A stretch of 64,000 bases of DNA from JAKIWV01 sp963773945 (GCA_963773945.1 CAVZDD010000005.1:248001-312000), one strand, 5' to 3'; shown: positions 33,760 through 43,755, counted from the stretch's first letter. A program made the numbers and translations. The notes: generated by a model not told the origin, from the sequence alone.

Positions 33760-35394
33760 GTGAAAGTTCTCGTTGTAAGCGGCGGAGTGATTTCCGGCCT
33801 CGGGAAGGGGATCACTACCGCCTCGCTCGCCCGTCTGCTCAAGGCCCGAGGCATCTCGGTTACGGTCCTCAAGATCGACCCGTACCTCAACGTGGACGCG
33901 GGAACGATGAACCCCTACCAGCACGGCGAGGTCTTCGTACTCGACGACGGCACCGAAGTCGACCTGGACCTCGGCAACTACGAACGGTTTCTCGGGCAGA
34001 GCCTGACCGGGAGCCATAACATCACGACCGGCAAGGTCTACCGCGCCGTTATCGACAAGGAGCGCCGCGGCGACTACCTTGGAACGACGGTGCAGATCAT
34101 CCCTCACATCACCGGCGAGATCAAACGCCAGATCCGAGAGGTTGCCCAGACCACCGGCGCCGACGTCGTGCTGGTCGAGGTGGGCGGAACGGTCGGGGAC
34201 ATCGAATCGATGCCGTTCCTCGAGGCGCTCCGGGAGCTTTCCTACGAGCTCGGGGAGGGTCACATGGCCTTCGTGCACACCACGCTGGTGCCGGTCGCCG
34301 GACCCGTCGGCGAGCCGAAGACCAAACCAACCCAGCACTCCGTCCGGGAACTCCGGGCCATCGGGATCCGGCCCTCGATCATCGTCGCGCGCGCCTCTGT
34401 GCCGCTTACTCCCGAGATCAAGGCGAAGATCTCCCTCTTCTGCGACGTGCCCCCGGAGGCCGTCATCTCCGTTCCGGACCAGCAGGTCATCTACGAAGTC
34501 CCGCTGGTCCTCGAGGCCCAGGGAGTTGGCCAGCTCCTTTCGAAGCAGCTCAAGTTGCCGGACCGGCCCCCGGACTACGGCCGATGGAAAGAATTCCTCT
34601 CGACCTACCGCGCTAACAAAGGGAGCCTCGACATCGCCTTCGTCGGCAAGTACACGGAGCTCAAGGACGCGTACCTCTCCCACATCGAAGCTTTCCATCA
34701 CGTCCAGGGGAACCTCGGGCACTCGATCCAGCTCAACTGGTACGATTCCGAGGACTTGCCGCGCGACTCCGCGGCGCTCGCACGTTTGCGCCGGGCGGAC
34801 GCGATTCTCGTGGCACCCGGGTTCGGTTCCCGGGGCGTCGACGGCAAGATCCGAGCCGTCGAGACCGCTCGGACGCTCGGGATCCCGTTCCTCGGCGTGT
34901 GCTTTGGATTCCAACTCGCGGTCGTCGAGTTCGCCCGTAACGTTCTGGGCCTTCCCCATGCCAATACGACCGAAGTAGACCCCCATACTCCCGACCCCCT
35001 CGTCTGCCTCCTTGAGGAGCAGAAGGGGGTCGCCGACCTGGGCGGAACCATGCGATTGGGCGCCCAGCGTGTCGAGCTCGTGACCGGGAGCAAGATCGCC
35101 GAGATCTACGGCCGGACCGAGATCTGGGAGCGGCACCGGCATCGGTACGAGATCAATCCCGTCTACCTGGACCGGATGGCCCAGCAAGGCCTGGTCGTGA
35201 CCGGGCGCTCCGTGGACGGTCGAGTCGAGTCCCTCGAGGTTCCGGCGCATCCGTTCTTCCTCGGCGTCCAGTACCACCCCGAGCTCCTCTCCCGGCCCGA
35301 GACGCCCCACCCGCTCTACATGGCCCTCGTGCGGGCGGCGCTCGCGCGCAAGGAGGTGGCCGCTTCTGTCGCCCCCGCGGCGGCTCGCGCGTGA
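33760..35394 (+). CDS. pyrG: CTP synthase
   Basis: A 544-residue enzyme that aminates UTP to CTP. The synthase domain begins KVLVVSGGVISGLGKGITTASLA near 2-24, with MNPYQHGEVFVLDDGTEVDLDLG near 50-72. The glutaminase domain has its nucleophile Cys in GVCFGFQ near 384-390 and the His/Glu pair in QYHPELLSRP near 505-514. All domains and catalytic residues are present, and length is normal with a short Ala-rich tail. The gene belongs to the pyrimidine block, and its 3' end overlaps the presumed start of aspS. Confidence 0.95.
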   Translation: MKVLVVSGGVISGLGKGITTASLARLLKARGISVTVLKIDPYLNVDAGTMNPYQHGEVFVLDDGTEVDLDLGNYERFLGQSLTGSHNITTGKVYRAVIDKERRGDYLGTTVQIIPHITGEIKRQIREVAQTTGADVVLVEVGGTVGDIESMPFLEALRELSYELGEGHMAFVHTTLVPVAGPVGEPKTKPTQHSVRELRAIGIRPSIIVARASVPLTPEIKAKISLFCDVPPEAVISVPDQQVIYEVPLVLEAQGVGQLLSKQLKLPDRPPDYGRWKEFLSTYRANKGSLDIAFVGKYTELKDAYLSHIEAFHHVQGNLGHSIQLNWYDSEDLPRDSAALARLRRADAILVAPGFGSRGVDGKIRAVETARTLGIPFLGVCFGFQLAVVEFARNVLGLPHANTTEVDPHTPDPLVCLLEEQKGVADLGGTMRLGAQRVELVTGSKIAEIYGRTEIWERHRHRYEINPVYLDRMAQQGLVVTGRSVDGRVESLEVPAHPFFLGVQYHPELLSRPETPHPLYMALVRAALARKEVAASVAPAAARA

Positions 35395-36676
35395 ACTCCC
35401 GGCCCTCGCCGGATCTCCTGTCCGGATCGCCGGGCATCTGCAGGACTATCGCGCACTCGGGGGCGTGGCCTTCGCCCTCGTCCGCGATGGATCGGGCATC
35501 GCCCAGGTCACGCTCAAGAAGGAGGCTACTGACCCCGCGCTGTTCACCCTCTTCGCCTCGACGCCCCGGGAATCCGTGATCCAAGTCGACGGCACGGTTC
35601 AGACCTCTCCCAAGGCCCAGCGTGGTGTGGAAGTGATTCCCTCCCGCGTCGAGGTCCTGTCCCAGTCCGAAGTTCCACTCCCCCTGGGGGTTGCCGACAA
35701 GGTGGGAGCCGAGCTCGACACGCGGCTCAACCACCGGGTCATCGACCTGCGGAAGCCGGCCATCCGGGCGATCTTCGAATTGAGAACCGCGATCCTCGAG
35801 GGATTGAGACAGTCGTTCCTCTCCCGAGGGTTCCTCGAGGTCGAGACCCCCAAACTCCTCCGGCAGGGCGCCGAGGGCGGCGCCACGATGTTCTCGGTCG
35901 ACTACTTCGACACCCCGGCCTACCTCGCCCAGAGCCCGCAGCTGTACAAGCAGATGCTCATGAGCGCCGGCTTCGAGCGGGTCTTTGAGATCGCTCCGGC
36001 GTTCCGGGCCGAGCCGTCGGATACGTACCGACATTTGACGGAATTCACCAGTGTCGATGGGGAGGTGGCGTACATCCACGACGCCGACGACGTTCGACAA
36101 TTGCTGGAGGCCGTGGTCGCCGACACACTTGCGACGGCCCGGACACGGCTTGAATCGGCGGGCAACCCGTTCGCCGAGAAACTGCCCGTGGCCAACCCGC
36201 CCTTTCCCCGCATCCCATTCACCGAATGCGAAGAGCTCCTCGGACGCCCCGGCGCCGAGAAGGAATTCGGGTCCGAGGACGAGAAGCGGCTAGGGGAGAT
36301 CATTGTCGAGCGGCATGGGAATCCGTTCTACTTCCTGACGGATTTTCCGACCTCCACCAAGATCCAGACGTTCTACGCTCACCGATTTGACGAGCGCCCT
36401 CAGTTCGTCGACTACTTCGACCTCGACTACCGGGGACTGGAGCTCGCCAGCGGCGGTCGACGGGAGCACCGGCTCGACCATCTCATGAACAACGTTCGAG
36501 CCGCCGGCGTGGACCCGGTTACCCTGGAGAGTTACCTCGAGGCGTTCCGATTCGGGATGCCGCCCCACGGGGGGTGGGGATTCGGCCTCGACCGCTTCAT
36601 TCAGGTGCTCGCCGAGCTCCCCAATATCCGGGAGTCACGGCTATTTCCTAGAGACCGTTATCGCCTGACCCCCTGA
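35366..36676 (+). CDS. aspS: aspartyl-tRNA synthetase (archaeal type), start codon irregular
   Basis: A class II synthetase that charges tRNA-Asp, perhaps also tRNA-Asn. Motif 2 (FEIAPAFRAEPSDTYRHLTEFTSVD) and motif 3 (GWGFGLDRFIQVL) are clear. The OB-fold anticodon domain is recognisable from RELPALAGSPVRIAGHLQ onward, but that part lies upstream of the first ATG, GTG or TTG in frame (GTG at 35465). A CTG at 35366 would give 436 residues, the normal archaeal length, and would overlap pyrG by 29 nt. Either a CTG start is used, or one base is missing near 35391-35396, where GTG-GAA would start the protein. No other gene could supply this tRNA synthetase here. Confidence 0.85.
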   Translation: MSPPRRLARELPALAGSPVRIAGHLQDYRALGGVAFALVRDGSGIAQVTLKKEATDPALFTLFASTPRESVIQVDGTVQTSPKAQRGVEVIPSRVEVLSQSEVPLPLGVADKVGAELDTRLNHRVIDLRKPAIRAIFELRTAILEGLRQSFLSRGFLEVETPKLLRQGAEGGATMFSVDYFDTPAYLAQSPQLYKQMLMSAGFERVFEIAPAFRAEPSDTYRHLTEFTSVDGEVAYIHDADDVRQLLEAVVADTLATARTRLESAGNPFAEKLPVANPPFPRIPFTECEELLGRPGAEKEFGSEDEKRLGEIIVERHGNPFYFLTDFPTSTKIQTFYAHRFDERPQFVDYFDLDYRGLELASGGRREHRLDHLMNNVRAAGVDPVTLESYLEAFRFGMPPHGGWGFGLDRFIQVLAELPNIRESRLFPRDRYRLTP

Positions 36677-36696
36677 ACCGCAGGAGTTGATTAACG

Positions 36697-38816
36697 ATGG
36701 TTACGTCACCTCGGGTGCTCACCTCCACGGGAGAGCTCACCGGCCGTTGGGCCGCCGTCTTCGAAGAGGCCGGAGTGCGGCCCCGGGTGATGGAACTGGC
36801 GAGTCGGTTCCCGGAGGACCGCTCCCTTGAGATCCCTTTCTCCGCCATCGAAACCGCCGACACCGCGCTCGCCGACGAGATCCTGGTCCGCCCCGAAGAG
36901 GTGCTCGACTCCGGTGCACGGGCCATGCGGGAACTCCTTCCGGTGATGGGGCCGGAGGCCCAGGGACTCCGCCTTCGGGTGACCGGTCTCCCCCCCACCG
37001 CCCACCGAGTCATTCGAGAAATCCGAGAGACCGACCTGAATCGGTTTATCGCCATCGACGGGATAGTCCGAAAGGCCACCGAGGTCCGCCCGCAGATCAA
37101 GGACGCCGTCTTCTCCTGCGCCGCGTGCCGGGCGGAGGTTCATGAGCTTCAGGACGAGACGAGCCCCATTTTCCGCGAACCGATCGAGTGCTACACCGCG
37201 CAGGGGGGTTGCGGCAAGCCCGCAAGCCGCACTCGGTTCAGGCTCTTACCGGAAAAATCCCTCTACCTTGACTCGCAGCGAATCGAAATCCAGGAGAATC
37301 CGGAGAGCCTCAAGGGAGGTGCCCATCCTCAGGGTCTCTCGGTCTTGCTGACCGAGGATCTCACCGGTCGGGTCATCCCGGGCAATCGCGTGATCGCCGT
37401 CGGGACCCTCAAGTCGCTCCAAAGGGCCACCGCGTCCCGGACAGGGGTAATCCGGTCCACTACCTTCGACTTGATCCTGCTCGGAAATTCGCTCGAGTCC
37501 CACCAGCGAGAGTACGCCGAGATTGAGGTCTCCGAGGAGGAGCTTCAGGAGATTCTGCGCTGGCAAGGCGACCCGACCGTCGTCGACCGGATCGTGGCGT
37601 CCCTCGCGCCGACCATCAAGGGCATGGAGGAAGAGAAGGAGGCCATCGCGCTCCAATTGTTCGGTGGGGTGGAGAAGCGACAGCCCGACGGAATCAGGAT
37701 CCGCGGCGACGTCCACATTTTATTGGTCGGGGATCCTGGAACTGCGAAGTCACAACTTCTGCGCTACATTGCCGACGTGGCTCCGCGCGGAATCTACACG
37801 AGCGGCAAGGGGGCCACGGCGGCCGGTCTTACCGCCGCCGCCGTGAAGGACGACTTCGCCGGAGGCCGCTGGGTGCTCGAGGCGGGGATGCTCGTACTCG
37901 CCGATGGCGGCGTGGCAGTCATCGACGAGCTCGACAAGATGACCCCGGAAGACTCGTCGGCGATGCACGAAGTCATGGAGCAGCAACAATGTTCAATTTC
38001 GAAGGCCGGTATCACGGCGACGTTGAACGCACGTTGCACCATTCTCGCCGCGGCAAATCCGCGGTTCGGCCGTTTCACCCCCGACCGGAGCTTTGCGGAA
38101 CAGGTGAACCTCCCCCCTACCCTGCTTTCGCGCTTCGACGTCATCTACTCGATTTTTGACAAGCCGGATCGCCAGCGGGATCGGTTGCTGGCAAACCGCA
38201 TTCTCGAGTCCCACCGGGCGGGTGAGGCCCGTGAGCTCGGTGCGGAACTGTCCGAGTCCCCTTCCGGCGGTGCTCCGTTTCCGCCGGACTTTCTCCGAAA
38301 GTACATCTCGTACACGCCCGACGGACATTTCGCCCTGTGCTCTCCCCCGAGGCCCTCTCCGCGATCGAGGACTACTACGTCCAGGTCCGCAAGCAGGGGG
38401 AGGATCCCAACGCGCCGGTCCCGATCACCGCCCGGCAGTTGGAGGCCCTTGTCCGGCTGAGTGAAGCATCGGCGAAGGCGCGACTCTCGAACGTGGTGAC
38501 GATCGATGATGCGAACCGTGCGATCAAGATCGTTACGAGCTTCCTGGCGCGGGTCGCGACCTCCGAGGGGCAGATTGACATAGACACGGTGACGACGGGC
38601 GTGAGCCACAGTCAGCGCGAGCGCATGGACATGCTCTACGAGCTCATGCGGAAACTCCAGGCGGAGAAGGGGTACTTCTCGCTGGAGGAGCTGCGCACGG
38701 AGGCCGAGCATGCGGGCGTGCCGCCGAGCCGGACGGACGCCCTCTTCTACTCGCTACGGAACCAGGGCGAAGTGGCCGAGCGCCGGCCCAACCAATGGCA
38801 GCTCATCCGGTTCTGA
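36697..38816 (+). CDS. mcm: MCM replicative helicase, frameshifted at about 38314
   Basis: The minichromosome maintenance helicase that unwinds DNA at the fork. The N-terminal domain has zinc ligands CAAC and CYTAQGGC near 131-168. The AAA domain has Walker A GDPGTAKSQ near 346-354, Walker B VIDELDKM near 408-415, and an Arg-finger region LLSRFDVIYSIFD near 475-487. The frame breaks near residue 539: skipping the AC at 38314-38315 gives SYARRTFRPVLSPEA, the expected text, and the rest continues to 38816 with a C-terminal winged helix. Repaired length is about 705 residues, normal for the family. The gene is essential, so a 2-nt sequencing or assembly error is the likeliest cause. The start ATG follows aspS by 20 nt. 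Confidence 0.9.
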
Positions 38817-38841
38817 GCCCCCTCGTGCGCCACGCAGTCGG

Positions 38842-38847
38842 TATAAG
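38842..38847 (+). promoter_or_regulatory. TATA box of the DUF424-nmd3 genes
   Basis: TATAAG is centred about 35 nt before the GTG at 38879, leaving a leader of roughly 10 nt. Confidence 0.5.
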
Positions 38848-38878
38848 CTCGGCCGCCGGTTCCTGAGAGGTTTCGACC

Positions 38879-39199
38879 GTGGACGATGGAAACTCTGAGG
38901 TGGTCATGCGGGTCCACCGGGTCCGCCGGGAGGTCGTCGTCGCGGCCTGTGACGCCGAATTGCTCGGGCGCGAACTGCCCCTCGGAGCCACGGGGAAGGT
39001 GAAGGTCTCCCCCCACTTCTACGGCGAGCGGAAAGTGCTTCGAGAGGAACTGGTCTGGGCGATCCAACACGGGACCATCGTAAACCTGCTGGGCCCCCGA
39101 GTGTGCAAGATCGCCCAGGAAGAGGGGTTTCTCGCCGCCGACCATACGGGCACGCTGGGGGGGGTTCCCCATGCCGAGATCGTCAATTTCAATCCCTGA
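38879..39199 (+). CDS. DUF424 family protein
   Basis: A 106-residue archaeal protein of the DUF424 family. VVVAACDAELLGRELPLGATGKVKVSPHFYGE near 19-50 is the conserved core, and VNLLGPRVCKIAQEEGFL follows. Function is unknown in the family, but it is often encoded with NMD3 and translation genes, as here. The GTG start is closest to the TATA box; an ATG at 38906 would give 97 residues, also within family range. It overlaps the nmd3 start by 29 nt. Confidence 0.85.
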   Translation: MDDGNSEVVMRVHRVRREVVVAACDAELLGRELPLGATGKVKVSPHFYGERKVLREELVWAIQHGTIVNLLGPRVCKIAQEEGFLAADHTGTLGGVPHAEIVNFNP

Positions 39200-40301
39200 A
39201 ACCCCGACCGACGGCCCGCCGGCCGACGGCGAGTTCTGCGTCGTCTGTGGACGGACCGGGCTCCCGTTAACCGACGGGGTCTGCGCCGACTGTGAGGCCA
39301 AGCGTCGCACGCTCGTATCGGTCCAACCGCATGCCACCGTTGTCCTCTGCCCGACCTGCGGTGCCCGGGAGGTCAAGAAGCACTGGGAGCGGTCGGGGAC
39401 CTCGGCCCTCCTCGGCGCGGAAGACCTGACCCCCTTCCTCCTTCCGGATGCAGAGGTGGCCATTCGCCGGATCGAATGGCAGGAGACCGGTACCAATCCG
39501 ATGCTCAAGAACATCCACGGCGATGTGCACGTCCGGTTCCGCGGCCTTGAGCGGGTCGTTCCGGTCGAGTTCCAGGGCCATATCGTCCATCGCACCTGTC
39601 CCGACTGTAGCCGCCGATCCGGACACTACTACACGGCCCTTCTCCAGCTCCGGGGGCCCGAAGAGGGTTCCAAGCGGAAGGCGCCCGAACTCCGGGACCG
39701 CCTCGCGGAGATCTGGGATGCGACCATGCCTTCGGCCCGGGCGGACTGGAAGGGGCACCATTCCTGGACCGAGAAACGGCCCGAGGGCTGGGACCATTAC
39801 TTCACGGAAACGATGGCGGCCCGCAACATGGCCAAGCTGTTCAAGGACCGGTTCGGCGCCGAGATCAAGGAATCGGCGACCCTCTACGGTCGGAAGGACG
39901 GCCAGGATCTCTACCGCGTGACCTTCGCGGTGCGGTTGCCGGTGCATCTCCATGGCGATTACTACGTCGATCGGGGACGCCTGTTTCGGCTCGATCGGCC
40001 GTCGGCACGGGGTGGGTTCGAGATGAGCTCCGCTGCCTCAGGCCAGGTCGAGCACTGGCCGGCCGCGATGATCGAGAAGGCCCGATGGGTCGGCGGACCC
40101 GAGAAAAAACAACCCCTTCCGCTCCGACGTGCTCCCGACGGAGTGCTCGAGGGCCAGCACCCGGTTTCGGCGGAATGGGTCATCGTGCGCGGGGAACCCA
40201 CCGCCGTGCTCGAAGGGTCCGCGGACCTGGTCGTGGACGGCGAACACCTCTGGTACGTCGCGCCACGCGTTCGCCGGCGTCCTCTCGAACGGCATCCTTA
40301 A
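39171..40301 (+). CDS. NMD3 family protein
   Basis: A 376-residue archaeal NMD3. In eukaryotes NMD3 escorts the 60S subunit from the nucleus and checks its maturity; in archaea it is thought to act in large-subunit maturation. Zinc-binding pairs are CVVC/CADC near 22-42 and CPTC near 60-63 with CPDC near 143-146. HIVHRTCPDCSRRSGHYYTALLQLRG near 137-162 is the recognisable core. The protein ends in an arginine-rich tail. It overlaps DUF424 by 29 nt. Confidence 0.88.
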   Translation: MPRSSISIPETPTDGPPADGEFCVVCGRTGLPLTDGVCADCEAKRRTLVSVQPHATVVLCPTCGAREVKKHWERSGTSALLGAEDLTPFLLPDAEVAIRRIEWQETGTNPMLKNIHGDVHVRFRGLERVVPVEFQGHIVHRTCPDCSRRSGHYYTALLQLRGPEEGSKRKAPELRDRLAEIWDATMPSARADWKGHHSWTEKRPEGWDHYFTETMAARNMAKLFKDRFGAEIKESATLYGRKDGQDLYRVTFAVRLPVHLHGDYYVDRGRLFRLDRPSARGGFEMSSAASGQVEHWPAAMIEKARWVGGPEKKQPLPLRRAPDGVLEGQHPVSAEWVIVRGEPTAVLEGSADLVVDGEHLWYVAPRVRRRPLERHP

Positions 40302-40303
40302 GA
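40296..40303 (+). promoter_or_regulatory. candidate TATA box of the sepF gene
   Basis: CCTTAAGA at the end of the NMD3 gene is centred about 51 nt before the ATG at 40351. Confidence 0.35.
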
Positions 40304-40350
40304 ACGGTTCCCCGCCTTTCGCGGCCTGTCGACACGGGTGGAATCCGGTC

Positions 40351-40731
40351 ATGATGAAGCGAAGTGGAATACTGCGACGGCATCACGGGGACGAAACGCT
40401 AGAAGAGGGAAGCTTCCTGGACTTGGGCTCGATGGAGTTCGAGGACGAGGCCGAGGGCCTCGCCGGGGCGCGCGGAACGGTCCGCATGGCGGAGATCCTC
40501 CGTTTTGACGACCTGCACAACGCGACCAAGCTCGCCTACCAGGGCGACGTGGTCCTGATTGATTATACGTCAGTCTCGAACGACCAGATGACCCTCAAGC
40601 GCATGAGTGCGGACCTCAAGAATGTCGCCAAGGACATCGGCGGCGACGTGGCCGGTATCGCTAAGAACCTCATCTGTCTCACACCCGCGGGGATTCGGAT
40701 CGACCGTCAAAAGGTCCGGGCCGGGTTCTAA
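40351..40731 (+). CDS. sepF: archaeal SepF cell-division protein
   Basis: A 126-residue SepF (DUF552). The short basic N-terminus MMKRSGILRR could be the membrane-binding helix that tethers FtsZ. A poorly conserved acidic linker runs to about 45, and the conserved domain starts AEILRFDDLHNATKLAYQGDVVLIDYTSV and ends LICLTPAGIRI near 118. In FtsZ-based archaea SepF anchors the division ring. I chose the ATG at 40351; the frame is open upstream within nmd3. Presence of SepF implies FtsZ division. Confidence 0.85.
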   Translation: MMKRSGILRRHHGDETLEEGSFLDLGSMEFEDEAEGLAGARGTVRMAEILRFDDLHNATKLAYQGDVVLIDYTSVSNDQMTLKRMSADLKNVAKDIGGDVAGIAKNLICLTPAGIRIDRQKVRAGF

Positions 40732-40764
40732 TCCGGCCCCTGAATCCCCGGAACGGGGATAAGG

Positions 40765-42288
40765 ATGCGATTCGCGCTGGACCGCCGAGAGGCTACTCAG
40801 GGAACTGTCGATGCGATTGCCGTAGGGCTGCCGGAACGCGCCGAGAAAGAGGATGCGTTCCCTCGCGCCCTGGCCCGGGAGGATGCGGCCTTTGGAAAGC
40901 TCCTCACCGCCGCCTGGGACCGACGCGAGATCCGCGGCAAGCGCAAGGAGGTCACGGTCTTTCATCGCCCGGACGGGAAAGGTCGCCTGCTTGTCGTGGG
41001 CCTCGGCGCTCGCACGCTGGTCGACGCGGAGACGATCCGCAACGCCGCCGCGGAGGTCGTCCGCGCCCTGAAGGGCAAGGGCGCCCGAACGCTCGGCTTC
41101 AAGCTCGCCTCGTTCTCCAACGAAAGGATCCCGGCCGAAACGGCCGTGCGCTCCCTCGTCGACGGCGCCGGCCTCGGCGGCTACGAGTTCCTGCGGTACA
41201 AGACCTCCCACGAGGGGAAGATCGAGGAAGCGACCATCTACCTGGGGGAAGAAGCGGCCCGCGAGGAAACTCCGCTCCGGAAGGCCATGGAGCAGGAGGA
41301 GACCCTCGTCGAGACCGTGCTCTGGACCCGCGACATTGCCAACGTGCCGGCCGACACCGCGACCCCCGAGTGGCTGGCCGAACAGGCCCGCGGACTCGCG
41401 AAGGAGTACAACGTCAAGGTCACCGTCTTCGACGAGAAGAAACTCGCCGAGATGAACTGCGGCGGGATCCTGGGCGTCGGGAGCGGAAGCTCCCACCCGC
41501 CCCGGATGATCGTCCTCGAGTACGGCGGCGGAGCGCGCAGCGGGAAGACCGTGGCCGTCGTCGGCAAGGGCATCACGTTCGATTCCGGCGGGATCTCCAT
41601 CAAACCGGCCGCCGGCATGTCGGCGATGAAGTACGACAAATCCGGCGCCTGCGCGGTGCTCGGGGTCGTCCGGGCCGCCGCGGCCCTCAAGGTGCCCCCC
41701 CGCGTCATCGGCGTCATGGCCTGTGCCGAGAACCTTCCGGGGCCGACCGCGTACCGGCCCGGGGACGTGCTCCGCACGCACAACGGGAAGACGATCGAAG
41801 TCCTCAACACCGACGCGGAGGGACGCGTGGTCCTCTCGGACGCGCTCGGGTACGTTGTCGAGAAGTACCACCCCGACCAGGTGGTCGACATGGCCACCCT
41901 CACGGGAGCCTGCGTCGTGGCACTGGGCCCCGATATCGCGGGCCTGATGTCCAACGATGACGCGCTCGCGCAGTCGCTCGTCGACGCCTCCCACCAGACG
42001 GGGGAGTCGATCTGGCGGCTGCCGGTCACCGACACGCACCGCGAGATGATCAAGAGCGAGATCGGGGACGTCAAGAACTCCATCGAGTCGCGCGAGGCCG
42101 GCGCGCTCACGGCGGCCGCGTTCCTCGAGAACTTCGTCGGCGGCACGGCCTGGGCGCACCTGGACATTGCGGGGCCCAGTTACAATGAGGGCCCGTCGTC
42201 CCGGTTCGTCCCGTCGTACTTCAACCGAGGCGCGACGGCGTTCGGGGTGCGGCTCGTGACCCGCTACCTGATGACGACGCCGCGGTAG
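40765..42288 (+). CDS. pepA: leucyl aminopeptidase (M17)
   Basis: A 507-residue M17 metallopeptidase that removes N-terminal residues from peptides in the cytoplasm. The catalytic domain has the metal-binding VGKGITFDSGGISIKP segment near 266-281 (Lys and Asp ligands) and the signature NTDAEGRVVLSDAL near 351-364, with GACVVALG following. Length and domain order match bacterial and archaeal PepA. It could act downstream of the proteasome encoded elsewhere. It starts 33 nt after sepF and converges on herA. Confidence 0.93.
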   Translation: MRFALDRREATQGTVDAIAVGLPERAEKEDAFPRALAREDAAFGKLLTAAWDRREIRGKRKEVTVFHRPDGKGRLLVVGLGARTLVDAETIRNAAAEVVRALKGKGARTLGFKLASFSNERIPAETAVRSLVDGAGLGGYEFLRYKTSHEGKIEEATIYLGEEAAREETPLRKAMEQEETLVETVLWTRDIANVPADTATPEWLAEQARGLAKEYNVKVTVFDEKKLAEMNCGGILGVGSGSSHPPRMIVLEYGGGARSGKTVAVVGKGITFDSGGISIKPAAGMSAMKYDKSGACAVLGVVRAAAALKVPPRVIGVMACAENLPGPTAYRPGDVLRTHNGKTIEVLNTDAEGRVVLSDALGYVVEKYHPDQVVDMATLTGACVVALGPDIAGLMSNDDALAQSLVDASHQTGESIWRLPVTDTHREMIKSEIGDVKNSIESREAGALTAAAFLENFVGGTAWAHLDIAGPSYNEGPSSRFVPSYFNRGATAFGVRLVTRYLMTTPR

Positions 42289-42306
42289 GTTCGCGTTCGG
42301 GTCGTC

Positions 42307-43755
42307 CTAGTTCGGAACGACCCGGACACTCTCGCCGCCGTGTCGGGTGGACCGGGGCCGGACCTCGCAGAAGAGCGGGGTGTGGTAGCCGCCCCCCGTC
42401 ACGAGCGCGGTGCCCACGGGAAGTCCCTGGATCATCTCGGTCATGCCCGGCGTGAGCCCCTCGATCGATTGGGCGATGGCCTTGAGGTCGAGCGGATTCG
42501 TGACCTGCAGGATCAGCTGCGTGTTACATTGGGAAAGGACGCTCTTGTCGATCCGCGCCGCACGTTGCGTGACCACGCAGAGCCCGAGGCCGAACTTCCG
42601 TCCCTCGCTAGCGATGTTCTTGAGGACCCGGGAGCAACTCGCGGTCCCCTGCTGGGGAGCGAAATTGTGCGCCTCCTCGATGACGAGGAAGAGCGGCGGG
42701 ACCTTTCCTTTCTTTCGGCTTTCGAACAGGGTGGTGGCGATGCGTCCCACGACCAACTCCTGAACATCGGGGGCGACCCCCCGGAGGTTCACGAGACTGG
42801 CCTTGCCCTCCACGACGAGTTCCTGGAGGCTGGTGCCCTGAGGAGCGAGGAGCTTGGTCTGATCCACGTACTCGAGCCGTTCGTGGAGGGTTTCCAGCAC
42901 CGAACCCTCCCCGCGCTCGGCGGCCCGGATGAGGTCCTTCACGGTGTAATCGGGATTCCCGACCTGAACCTCCTCGAGCAGTTTGCGGAGGGGTCCGAGG
43001 AAGTTCTTGACGTTCGTAAGCCCCATGAACACGAGCAGGTCGCGCGGGTCGAGGTGTCGGAGGGAGAACGTCAGCGGTTTCGCGCTTGTGTTGAGCGAGA
43101 CGTCGGGCGAGAACTCCAGGATCCGGCTCGCGAAACCCTGCGCGTCGACATGGAACCGTTCGCTATGGCCGTTCTTGTCGTTCGCGAAGCGGAGGGAGCC
43201 GTACTCTCCGTGAGGGTCGATGATCACGCAGGTGACTTTGTGCCGGAGCAGTTCCTCCACGATGACCCCGAGCAAGTAGCTCTTCCCGCCGCCGGTCTTC
43301 GCCAGGACCGACATGTGACGCTGGAACAGCGCGTTGATGTCCAGCTCCACCCGGAGCGAGTGCCCGCGGAGGAGGCCGACGTACGCGCCGGAGTTGGAGT
43401 GCTTCTTGAGGCCGAGGACCTCCGCGATGAGGCTCTCCTCGGCCCGGTAGACTTTCGCGCCGGACCGGAAGGGGATCGTGGGAACCTTGACGGGGCCCCC
43501 GTCCTCCCGATAGCCGATGACTTGAACAGTGCCGATCAGATTCTCGTGAATCGGGGTATCGGCGCCGTGGCCCAGCGCGTCGGCCCGGTCCATGTCGAGG
43601 TCGCTCTTCCGCCGCAGGTTATCGAGTTGGCACAGGACGACCCCGTGCAGCTCGTCCTCGACGGCGAGGTAATCCCCCCGTTCGATGGGGTGGTTGAGGC
43701 TGAGGTCGAACCGGCCCAGTCCGACATCGCCGTAGATGCGTCCTACCTCGTCCAC
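42307..43755 (-). CDS. herA: HerA-type hexameric DNA translocase/helicase
   Basis: A 482-residue HerA (DUF87) ATPase. An N-terminal HAS-barrel (1-140) precedes the motor with Walker A AKTGGGKS near 151-158, Walker B LFLVIEEAHNF near 353-363, and a C-terminal conserved TSQRAARID-like segment (VVTQRAARIDKSVLSQCNTQ). HerA normally works with the nuclease NurA in DNA end resection with Mre11-Rad50; none of these is in the window. The GTG start has a TATA box (GGCTCATATG on the plus strand, 43777-43786) about 26 nt upstream, so it is leaderless. Confidence 0.9.
   Translation of the reverse strand: MDEVGRIYGDVGLGRFDLSLNHPIERGDYLAVEDELHGVVLCQLDNLRRKSDLDMDRADALGHGADTPIHENLIGTVQVIGYREDGGPVKVPTIPFRSGAKVYRAEESLIAEVLGLKKHSNSGAYVGLLRGHSLRVELDINALFQRHMSVLAKTGGGKSYLLGVIVEELLRHKVTCVIIDPHGEYGSLRFANDKNGHSERFHVDAQGFASRILEFSPDVSLNTSAKPLTFSLRHLDPRDLLVFMGLTNVKNFLGPLRKLLEEVQVGNPDYTVKDLIRAAERGEGSVLETLHERLEYVDQTKLLAPQGTSLQELVVEGKASLVNLRGVAPDVQELVVGRIATTLFESRKKGKVPPLFLVIEEAHNFAPQQGTASCSRVLKNIASEGRKFGLGLCVVTQRAARIDKSVLSQCNTQLILQVTNPLDLKAIAQSIEGLTPGMTEMIQGLPVGTALVTGGGYHTPLFCEVRPRSTRHGGESVRVVPN

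Noticed and set aside
33739..35310. 523-codon minus-strand frame over pyrG
   Set aside because: A shadow; no domain recognisable, and CTP synthase is certain on the other strand.
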